Part shown: positions 1 to 5,776 of the stretch, piece after piece | How positions within the stretch are numbered: the first letter of the stretch is position 1 | How the letters are laid out: each line of letters opens with the position of its first letter | DNA from: Spirochaetales bacterium UBA4629 | Lineage (GTDB): Bacteria > Spirochaetota > Spirochaetia > Sphaerochaetales > Sphaerochaetaceae | Direction: 5' to 3' | NCBI GenBank assembly: GCA_002406055.1 | Contig: DHMZ01000066.1 | Span: forward strand, 1-7,042 | DNA: 7,042 nt | Program-made: the position numbers and the translations under genes | Notes under the pieces: model-generated | What the model was told of the DNA's origin: nothing | What the model saw: only the letters and a program-made list of their open reading frames with translations | Database searches by the model: none

Positions 1-584
1 ATATAAGGAATTCTTAATATACCCTTCCGTTTGATTTTTCCCCATGTCATACATATAACATTGTCCTCGGCATCTCTAAAGAAGTGCCCCTCAGAGTTTC
101 TCATCGCTTTCTTTTTTGGATCAAAACAATCTATAAAAAGTTCGTTTGGAGAAGATGCAAGTTTTATTTCAGTAGTGTATGAGACAAATTGGCCAAAAAT
201 TGTTGTCTCTGTAGAGAAGGAAGGTAGAACATCTGAGTTAATAAGACAGACAGGAAAATCTCTTCCATTAGAGCTATCAATTGTTTCGCATAAAACAATT
301 CGTTCTAGGTCTTCTTCTATAGTTCCAGCGTCGTAAACTATTTTTAAAAAACAATTATTAGACCCCCTGACCCCAACAGAGATTCCGACAATTTTTGTTG
401 TTTCGTCTTCCTCAATTGCATTTGCAATTATTTCTGCACTACCAATATTTTTGTAGTAGTGTCTTCCTTGGTAGCCATTAAAAATTAAACTAGGAGTAAT
501 AAGACACTCTTTTCCATAGTCTTTTGGGTTATCAATGTCGACTAAAAATAAATGACTGTGAAAAAAATTAGAAGTAATACCCAT
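1..584 (-). CDS. Unrecognised protein, N-terminal part (gene runs off left edge)
   Basis: The minus strand is open without a stop from an ATG at 584-582 to the left edge, giving at least 194 residues beginning MGITSNFFHSHLFLVDI. A ribosome binding site AAAGG (597-593) lies 8 bases before the ATG, which fixes the start. The protein looks soluble: no signal peptide and no membrane segment. It alternates short beta-rich stretches (IVGISVGVRG near residue 63; FLKIVYDAG near 76; FGQFVSYTTEIKL near 130) with acidic loops, and ends in the visible part with a Cys/Trp segment (VICMTWGKIKRKG). I do not recognise the family and assign no function. It lies on the same strand as the tRNA and the transporter, but the terminator at 663-690 separates it from them, so it is probably its own transcription unit. 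The coding call is well supported by the long open frame, the start context and protein-like composition; the function is unknown. Confidence 0.8.
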   Translation of the reverse strand, partial: MGITSNFFHSHLFLVDIDNPKDYGKECLITPSLIFNGYQGRHYYKNIGSAEIIANAIEEDETTKIVGISVGVRGSNNCFLKIVYDAGTIEEDLERIVLCETIDSSNGRDFPVCLINSDVLPSFSTETTIFGQFVSYTTEIKLASSPNELFIDCFDPKKKAMRNSEGHFFRDAEDNVICMTWGKIKRKGILRIPY

Positions 585-606
585 ATTAGTTACCTTTACG
601 TGTTTG

Positions 607-612
607 AGTATA
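607..612 (-). promoter_or_regulatory. Candidate -10 box for the left-edge gene
   Basis: TATACT on the minus strand, five of six matches to the sigma-70 -10 consensus. It would place the transcription start near 600, just before the AAAGG ribosome binding site at 597-593 and so with a very short leader. No convincing -35 hexamer is seen at 16 to 18 bases upstream, so this remains a weak call. Confidence 0.3.
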
Positions 613-648
613 GCTAAAAAGTAAAAAAAATAGTTCGCCTGTTGGGTG

Positions 649-660
649 AGAATTAATTCT
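649..660. repeat. Perfect 12-bp palindrome upstream of the left-edge gene
   Basis: AGAATTAATTCT reads identically on both strands. It lies between the tRNA terminator and the candidate -10 box of the left-edge gene, about 65 bases before that gene's ATG, a plausible place for an operator. It is purely AT-rich apart from the outer G/C pair, so chance is a serious alternative. Confidence 0.25.
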
Positions 661-662
661 AT

Positions 663-690
663 AAAAAACTCCCTGAAAAAAACCAGGGAG
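663..690 (-). terminator. Rho-independent terminator after tRNA-Arg
   Basis: On the minus strand CTCCCTG (690-684) pairs perfectly with CAGGGAG (675-669) around an 8-base loop, and the stem is followed directly by six T residues (668-663). This is a textbook intrinsic terminator. It lies seven bases beyond the 3' end of the tRNA and should end the tRNA transcript, and any read-through from the transporter gene. Confidence 0.88.
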
Positions 691-696
691 AACAAG

Positions 697-770
697 CGAG
701 ACTAAATGGATTCGAACCATCGACCCTCAGTTCCGCAAACTGATGCTCTATCCAGCTGAGCTATAGTCTC
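697..770 (-). tRNA. tRNA-Arg, anticodon GCG
   Basis: The minus strand folds into a full cloverleaf: acceptor GAGACTA/TAGTCTC (7 bp), D arm GCTC/GAGC with the usual AGCTGGATA loop, anticodon stem TCAGT/ACTGA with loop TTGCGGA, a five-base variable loop, and a T arm GATGG/CCATT (one G-U pair) with loop TTCGAAT. The anticodon is GCG (734-736 on the plus strand), which reads CGC and, by G-U wobble, CGU. C35, G36 and the A in the D loop after GG agree with known arginine identity elements. The discriminator is G and the CCA end is not encoded (the bases following are CTT). Most bacteria read this box with an ACG anticodon edited to inosine, so a genomic G34 is uncommon. The gene lies 67 bases beyond the transporter stop codon and is followed by a terminator. 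Confidence 0.95.
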
Positions 771-785
771 AATCAACAACTACAA

Positions 786-814
786 ATAATGGAATATTTT
801 TCGTTTTTTTTCTA
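786..814 (-). promoter_or_regulatory. Candidate promoter for tRNA-Arg
   Basis: On the minus strand TAGAAA (814-809) and CATTAT (791-786) each match the -35 and -10 consensus at four of six positions and are separated by exactly 17 bases. The predicted start is about 9 bases before the tRNA 5' end. No terminator hairpin is seen between the transporter stop (838) and here, so co-transcription with the transporter is also possible. Confidence 0.35.
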
Positions 815-837
815 GTAGCTAATCCTTCTTTTTTCTT

Positions 838-2427
838 TCATCCCATAAACATGGTTATAAAAGCAATAATTACACCAGCACATCCTTCACCTCCAAGAAG
901 ACCTGCAGAGACAAGAGAAATTTTTTCTTCTGTCTTTTCTCCCTTAATTTTTTTGATAATCCAAACAATTAAAGCACCAAGTGCAACACTTATTGTGATA
1001 TATGGACCAAGATACACGCCAAGACCAAATGCTGAAGAAGGCAAGGCAAACAAGAACATTACAAAGCCAATAGCAACACCAATATAGAAGGCAAGTGGGT
1101 TATCCAATCCTCCAGCCATTGATGCAACTGCTTGGGCTTGAGGTGCTGGCATTTCTGGAGATCCAAGAACGAAGACCTTTTTCATCAAGAAAAGAACAGC
1201 TGTAGCAATTATTGCACCAATAATACCACCGATAGCTTCTGCTTTAACTTGATCCTTAGGATTTGTTCCAACGAGAGAACCAGATTTGAAGTCATTCATA
1301 ACGTCCCCACTAAGACCACAAGCAACAGCAACACAGGAAGCAAGAGTAAATGCTGCTGTTAGTCCTGTTGAACAAATGGCATGCACTGCGAGCAACACTA
1401 GGATTGCAAAGACTTCCATAGGGTTTATTCCTGTTTGTCCTGTTAGCATAGAAGATAAATATGTTGCGACGGCAGCACCAATAACTGTAAGAATGCTCTC
1501 AATTAGAGTTAATTCTGTAAAAATTGTAAGAAGAAGAATTGAAAATACAACAATTAAGGCACTTGTTATTAGTTTCTTGTTGTCTCTTTCTTTCTTTTCA
1601 TTTGTAGTGTTTTTTCTATTTTTTATTGCTGAGTATATAGCTTTAATTACAACTGCAAAACCTGTTCCAATCATTATTCCAAGGCCAAGTGATGAGCGGA
1701 AAGATTGAGCACTTTCCATTGAGCTAAAGTAGTTAAGTTTTAGTCCTAATGGAGTAAGAATGTAATAACCAAAGACCATACCTAGAGTCCAGAAAAGAGA
1801 TAGAGTTGGCCCAATTATAGCGCCAATTGAAAGTGCCATTGGGGAAACATAGAAAGAGAGGGCAGGAAAAAGAGATGAACCTTTAAAGATTGTCACTACA
1901 GAAGGAATCTTATGGAAGAAATCTCTGATAAATGTAAATAAAGCAGAACCACCTAAAGATGAGAAGAGCCAAGGAGAGCTCTTCTTTTCTTTTTCTGTCA
2001 TAAGCGTTTTATAAGCTGCTTCTCCAATAGGGTAAGGTAAGTTGTCTTTCTCAATTAGTTGCGTGCGATATATAGAAGTAAAAAGAGTTCCTAGGAGTGC
2101 TCCAACAATAGATGATACAAGAACAGCAATAAACGAGATAGAGTTAGCTTGGTTCATAATCCATAAGCCTGGAACTGTGAAGGCCAAACCTCCTGCAACC
2201 ATGCTGCCAGCACTCATAAGAGTATGTGTACAGTTAATCTCTTCTAGTGTAGAGTTCTTTGCTCTTTTTAAAACTGTCATAGATAGCACTGTTACAAAAA
2301 CAGCTGGCCAAGGAAGGGCTCCCATCTTTATTGCTACGTACATAGATGATGCTGTTATAAGGGCAAGACCAATTACGCCAACTATGACGGCTCTTGTAGT
2401 TAATGCAGATTTGTTTTTTGTTTCCAT
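838..2427 (-). CDS. OPT-family oligopeptide transporter
   Basis: This is an integral membrane protein of about 529 residues with some 14 hydrophobic segments, of the OPT (oligopeptide transporter) superfamily: proton-coupled importers of small peptides or, in some branches, metal chelates. Family-type motifs are the SSMYVAIKMGALPWP stretch in the first two helices (about 27-41), LPYPIGEAA (130-138), SGDVMNDFKSGSLVGTNP (about 373-390), LPSSAFGLGVYLG (462-474) and the C-terminal GLLGGEG (509-515). A charged cytoplasmic-type loop (about 270-285) splits the protein into two halves. The frame is open up to an ATG at 2508, but I chose METKNKS (ATG at 2427) because the extra 27 residues are unlike the family and would overlap the divergent gene at 2502. 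No Shine-Dalgarno sequence precedes either start. The length is slightly short for the family but no conserved region appears to be missing. The substrate cannot be told from sequence. Confidence 0.94.
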   Translation of the reverse strand: METKNKSALTTRAVIVGVIGLALITASSMYVAIKMGALPWPAVFVTVLSMTVLKRAKNSTLEEINCTHTLMSAGSMVAGGLAFTVPGLWIMNQANSISFIAVLVSSIVGALLGTLFTSIYRTQLIEKDNLPYPIGEAAYKTLMTEKEKKSSPWLFSSLGGSALFTFIRDFFHKIPSVVTIFKGSSLFPALSFYVSPMALSIGAIIGPTLSLFWTLGMVFGYYILTPLGLKLNYFSSMESAQSFRSSLGLGIMIGTGFAVVIKAIYSAIKNRKNTTNEKKERDNKKLITSALIVVFSILLLTIFTELTLIESILTVIGAAVATYLSSMLTGQTGINPMEVFAILVLLAVHAICSTGLTAAFTLASCVAVACGLSGDVMNDFKSGSLVGTNPKDQVKAEAIGGIIGAIIATAVLFLMKKVFVLGSPEMPAPQAQAVASMAGGLDNPLAFYIGVAIGFVMFLFALPSSAFGLGVYLGPYITISVALGALIVWIIKKIKGEKTEEKISLVSAGLLGGEGCAGVIIAFITMFMG

Positions 2428-2501
2428 AATTTTAAATTGTGTCAAAAAAACTGTTTTTATAATAGTGCTAAAGTAAACCTTTAATTTTATAATCATCTGA
2501 T
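2428..2501. promoter_or_regulatory. Divergent promoter region with AT palindrome
   Basis: This 74-bp gap separates the transporter from the plus-strand genes and must hold promoters for both directions. On the plus strand a perfect TATAAT (2458-2463) would give a leader of about 30 bases to the ATG at 2502; TTGTGT (2437-2442) is a poor, 15-base-spaced -35. The same box read backwards (TTATAA) could serve the transporter, with TTAAAG (2484-2479) as a weak -35. Between them lies a palindrome, AAAAAC-T-GTTTTT (2446-2458), overlapping the plus-strand -10, a natural operator position. A second TATAAT (2488-2493) is too close to the start codon to be used in the ordinary way. Confidence 0.45.
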
Positions 2502-2777
2502 ATGACAAAAGAAAAATTCGAAGAAAGCTTAATAAATAGCAAATGGAATAATGCTTTAAAAGAAGAGGACTATTCTCTATATGAGAGAGATGGAAGTTAT
2601 CTCTTTCTATTTTCTTCTTTTATATCTGATGGAAAAGATAGTAGCAATTGGAAGATTGACTATGAAAGTGTGAAACTCACACGAAGTCGAAAGGGGTGGT
2701 TTGAAATAGAATTGATAGACGGAAAGACTATAACAATGGTTACTGAAGATGACTTTGAGATAGGATGCATGGGGTAA
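2502..2777 (+). CDS. Small acidic protein of unknown function
   Basis: A 91-residue soluble, acidic protein beginning MTKEKFEESLINSKWNN. It has no signal peptide, no membrane segment and a single cysteine near the C-terminus (EIGCMG). The middle carries alternating strand-like segments (SYLFLFSSFI, WFEIELIDGKTITMV), suggesting a compact alpha-plus-beta fold. I do not recognise a family. The ATG at 2502 is the only usable start, as an in-frame TAA lies 10 bases upstream; no Shine-Dalgarno sequence precedes it. It lies 92 bases before the double-activase gene on the same strand, with no convincing terminator between, so the two may share a transcript. It is a likely real gene because it fills the space neatly, has good protein composition and a TATAAT upstream. 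Confidence 0.7.
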   Translation: MTKEKFEESLINSKWNNALKEEDYSLYERDGSYLFLFSSFISDGKDSSNWKIDYESVKLTRSRKGWFEIELIDGKTITMVTEDDFEIGCMG

Positions 2778-2792
2778 TTTTTGGCTAAAATG

Positions 2793-2815
2793 ATACACAA
2801 TTGAGAAAAGTGTAT
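2793..2815. repeat. Short inverted repeat upstream of the activase gene
   Basis: ATACAC (2793-2798) and GTGTAT (2810-2815) are perfect inverted copies separated by 11 bases, about 55 bases before the activase ATG. The spacing would suit a dimeric regulator site or a weak RNA hairpin. The length is short enough for chance. Confidence 0.2.
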
Positions 2816-2820
2816 GAATA

Positions 2821-2849
2821 AAAGAATGAACTTCTTGTCTCCATTCTTT
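2821..2849 (+). promoter_or_regulatory. Leader hairpin before the activase gene
   Basis: AAAGAATG (2821-2828) pairs with CATTCTTT (2842-2849) across a 13-base loop, followed by the pyrimidine-rich CTTTTC. It sits 20 bases before the activase ATG. The stem has only two G-C pairs, so it is a weak terminator at best; it might act as a leader structure or an mRNA-stability element. No clear promoter or Shine-Dalgarno sequence was found in the 92-base gap around it. Confidence 0.25.
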
Positions 2850-2869
2850 CTTTTCATTAAGTTTTAGCT

Positions 2870-5776
2870 ATGTACAGAATTGGACTAGATATTGGTTCAA
2901 CCACAATGAAAGTGGTACTTCTTTCCCCAAGTGGGGAAATTATTTATAAGTGTTATGAGCGTCATTACTCTGAAATAGTTAAGAAGAGTATAGAGATGCT
3001 TGAAAGAGTTAAAAGCATAGTAGGAAAAGAGCAAGTAGAGGTTGCTTTTTCTGGCTCTGCTGGTATGGGTATTGCTGATAAATCTGATATTCCATTTATT
3101 CAAGAAGTATATGCAACTCGTCTTAGTGCAAAAGAGTATCTTCCCGAGACCGATGTGATTATTGAGCTTGGTGGAGAAGATGCAAAGATTCTATTTTTAA
3201 CTAATGGCTTAGAAGTAAGAATGAATGGAACTTGTGCTGGTGGAACAGGTGCCTTTATTGATCAGATGGCAACTCTGTTAGGAGTTGAAAAGGAAGAAAT
3301 AGGGCCTCTTGCTGAAAAATCTACAGAGCTATATACAATAGCCTCACGCTGTGGCGTTTTTGCTAAGAGTGATATTCAGCCTCTTATAAACCAAGGGGCC
3401 AAGAAAGAAGATATTGCTGCCTCTATTTTGATGGCTGTCGTTAATCAGACTATTTCTGGTTTAGCCCAAGGAAGAAAAATAGAAGGCAATGTTGTCTACC
3501 TTGGTGGTCCATTATCTTTTATACCAAAGCTCAGAGAGTATTTTGATAGCACTTTAAAAACTAAGGGAATTTGTCCTGAAAATTCCCTCTATTATGTAGC
3601 ACTTGGTGCTGCCCTTAATAAAGAGAAGAAAGTCACAACTATAGACGGAATTATAGATAAAATTTCTTCTTATAAAAATAAAGCGACATTTAATAGTCTT
3701 CCTCCATTGTTTAAAAACGAAGAAGAGTACAAAGCCTTTTGCTCTCGCCACGAAAAAGATAAAGTTAAAAGGGAAGATATTGCGTTTTATAAAGGGGACG
3801 TCTACTTAGGTCTAGATGCAGGTTCTACAACTATAAAAGCAGTATTTATTACACCTAATGGTTCTATTTTAGATGAGTTTTATAGTCCTAATAATGGTAA
3901 CCCTGTTGCTCTAATTAGGTTCTATTTACTCTCTTTTTATGAAAAATATCCATATTTAACCATTAAAGGGGCTGCTGTTACAGGTTATGGAGAAGAATTA
4001 TTAAAAACAGCATTAGAGCTTGATTATTCACTTGTAGAGACTCAAGCACATTTTATAGCAGCACGCTTCTTCTTGCCATCTGTGGACTTCATTATTGATA
4101 TAGGAGGGCAAGATATTAAATGCTTTAAAATAGAAGATGGTGCTATTGATGATATCTTCTTAAATGAAGCATGTTCCTCTGGTTGCGGCTCGTTTTTGCA
4201 AACATTTGCGAATGCTCTAGGACTTTCTAGTCAAGAGTTTGCATCAAAGGCTATATATGCCAAGCATCCAGTAGATTTGGGCTCTAGATGCACTGTTTTT
4301 ATGAACAGTTCCGTTAAACAGGCTCAAAAAGATGGTGCAAGCACAGAAGATATATCTGCTGGTCTTGCCATCTCTGTTGTTAAGAATGCCCTTTATAAGG
4401 TAATAAGGACCTCAAGTAAAGAGGCCATTGGCTCCAATATTGTAGTTCAGGGCGGAACATTTCTTAACGATGGTGTCTTAAGAGCTTTTGAACTTGAATT
4501 GGGTAAAGATGTAATAAGACCAACGATTGCAGGTTTAATGGGCGCTTATGGTGCTGCTCTATATGCTAAGAAAGAGAGTGAAAAAGAGAAAAAAACTAAG
4601 AGTTCAATAATCGATAAAGATAAACTACAGAACTTAAAGCATGAAGTAAAAAATGTTAGATGTCAGGGATGTACCAATCATTGTCTTTTAACAATCAATA
4701 GCTTTTCCTCCTCTCGTCGTCTTATTAGTGGAAATAAATGTGAGCGTCCAATTTCTGGAAAGGCTAGCGAGAGTGATAAGTACAACATTTATCAATATAA
4801 ACAAGAACTATTAGAAGAATACATAGAAAAAAGAGGAGAAGGGGAAAGAGGAACAATAGGCCTTCCTTTGGCACTCGGAATGTATGAAACTCTTCCTTTC
4901 TTCCATACGCTTTTTTCTTCTCTGGGCTTTAAAGTAATTACTTCTCCATTTTCTAATAGAGAACAATATCTATCAGGGCAGAGCTCCATTCCTTCAGATA
5001 CTGTTTGCTTCCCTGCTAAACTTATGCATGGAAGTGTTGAGTATTTAAAAAAAGAAGGTGTAGATAAGATTTTTATTCCTTGCTCTAGCTACAATATTGA
5101 TGAAGGTTGCTCAGATAACCATTTTAATTGTCCTGTTGTAGCTTATTACGCAGAGGTAATAAGAGCTAATTGGGATCCCGGAAAAAGCCAACTTATTACA
5201 CCTTATTTATCTCTTGAAAAGCCTAAACACTTTGCTTCTCGCATTAGCTCTGTATTCTCTATTAGCGAAAAAGAGGTATTAAAAGCAACGAAAAAAGCTG
5301 AGGAAGAAGAGCGAAGATATAAAGAGAAGATTTTAAATAAGGCAAAAGAAATTATTCAAATTGCAAGAGAAGAAAAAAGGCCAATAATAATGCTTTCTGG
5401 GCGACCTTATCATTTAGATAAAGAAACTAACCATTCTATAGATAGGCTTATTGTTTCTCTTGGCTGTTCTGTTTTAAGTGAGGATTCAATACCACTTGAA
5501 GGTAAGGAAGATTTGAGAATACTCAATCAATGGACCTTTCATTCAAGACTCTATAATGCTGCATTTTTTGTTTCAAAGACAGATGATATTAATCTTGTTC
5601 AACTAGTCTCCTTTGGCTGTGGTCTTGATGCTGTTACAACAGATGAAGTGAAGGAAATCTTAAGGCGAAATAATAAAATTTATACTCAACTTAAGATAGA
5701 CGAAATAACAAATGTTGGAGCTGTTAAGATAAGGCTCAGGTCTCTTCTTGCAGCATTAAAGGAGAGAGAAGTATGA
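2870..5776 (+). CDS. Double HgdC/BadF-type acyl-CoA dehydratase activase with DUF2229-type region
   Basis: A 968-residue cytoplasmic ATPase of the 2-hydroxyacyl-CoA dehydratase activase family, which uses ATP hydrolysis to push a low-potential electron into a partner iron-sulfur enzyme. Activase domain 1 (about 1-255) has DIGSTT (7-12), ELGGEDAK (99-106), C122, C161 and YLGGP (210-214). Domain 2 (about 311-570) has DAGSTT (316-321), DIGGQDIK (410-417), C435, C474 and QGGTF (527-531). The cysteine spacing is 39 in both, as in the HgdC pair that binds a [4Fe-4S] cluster between subunits. Next come a Cys cluster, C598-x2-C601-x3-C605-x18-C624, then a DUF2229-type region with C713, C738, C747 and C754, GRPYH (844-848), and FGCGLDAVTTDEV near the end. 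ATG 2870 is the only start (in-frame TAA 12 bases upstream) and begins right at the first ATP motif; it lacks a Shine-Dalgarno sequence. The 3' end overlaps the next gene by ATGA. Known single-chain relatives run to about 1400 residues; the missing C-terminal part is the next gene. The substrate is unknown. Confidence 0.94.
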   Translation: MYRIGLDIGSTTMKVVLLSPSGEIIYKCYERHYSEIVKKSIEMLERVKSIVGKEQVEVAFSGSAGMGIADKSDIPFIQEVYATRLSAKEYLPETDVIIELGGEDAKILFLTNGLEVRMNGTCAGGTGAFIDQMATLLGVEKEEIGPLAEKSTELYTIASRCGVFAKSDIQPLINQGAKKEDIAASILMAVVNQTISGLAQGRKIEGNVVYLGGPLSFIPKLREYFDSTLKTKGICPENSLYYVALGAALNKEKKVTTIDGIIDKISSYKNKATFNSLPPLFKNEEEYKAFCSRHEKDKVKREDIAFYKGDVYLGLDAGSTTIKAVFITPNGSILDEFYSPNNGNPVALIRFYLLSFYEKYPYLTIKGAAVTGYGEELLKTALELDYSLVETQAHFIAARFFLPSVDFIIDIGGQDIKCFKIEDGAIDDIFLNEACSSGCGSFLQTFANALGLSSQEFASKAIYAKHPVDLGSRCTVFMNSSVKQAQKDGASTEDISAGLAISVVKNALYKVIRTSSKEAIGSNIVVQGGTFLNDGVLRAFELELGKDVIRPTIAGLMGAYGAALYAKKESEKEKKTKSSIIDKDKLQNLKHEVKNVRCQGCTNHCLLTINSFSSSRRLISGNKCERPISGKASESDKYNIYQYKQELLEEYIEKRGEGERGTIGLPLALGMYETLPFFHTLFSSLGFKVITSPFSNREQYLSGQSSIPSDTVCFPAKLMHGSVEYLKKEGVDKIFIPCSSYNIDEGCSDNHFNCPVVAYYAEVIRANWDPGKSQLITPYLSLEKPKHFASRISSVFSISEKEVLKATKKAEEEERRYKEKILNKAKEIIQIAREEKRPIIMLSGRPYHLDKETNHSIDRLIVSLGCSVLSEDSIPLEGKEDLRILNQWTFHSRLYNAAFFVSKTDDINLVQLVSFGCGLDAVTTDEVKEILRRNNKIYTQLKIDEITNVGAVKIRLRSLLAALKEREV
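5759..5764 (+). promoter_or_regulatory. Strong Shine-Dalgarno site inside the activase gene
   Basis: AAGGAG lies 8 bases before the ATG at 5773, within the last codons of the upstream gene. It is the strongest ribosome binding site in the window and supports a genuine, separately initiated and translationally coupled second protein rather than a sequencing error. Confidence 0.85.

Noticed and set aside
31..336. Plus-strand open frame of 101 codons at the left edge
   Set aside because: It lies antisense to the better-supported minus-strand gene 584-1, which has a ribosome binding site and a longer uninterrupted frame; the plus-strand product has no recognisable features.
851..2476. Four plus-strand open frames inside the transporter gene
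   Set aside because: They are antisense shadows of a clearly conserved OPT transporter; their products are low-complexity reflections of the hydrophobic codons on the other strand.
2428..2508. Longer transporter N-terminus starting at ATG 2508 or 2496
   Set aside because: The extra 27 residues are unlike OPT family N-termini, have no ribosome binding site, and would cover the whole divergent promoter and overlap the gene at 2502.
2607..2857. Minus-strand open frames over the small protein gene and the following gap
   Set aside because: No start signals and no protein-like features; they span the small plus-strand gene and the intergenic leader.
4792..4989. Minus-strand open frame within the activase gene
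   Set aside because: Antisense to a conserved coding region, with no start context or recognisable product.
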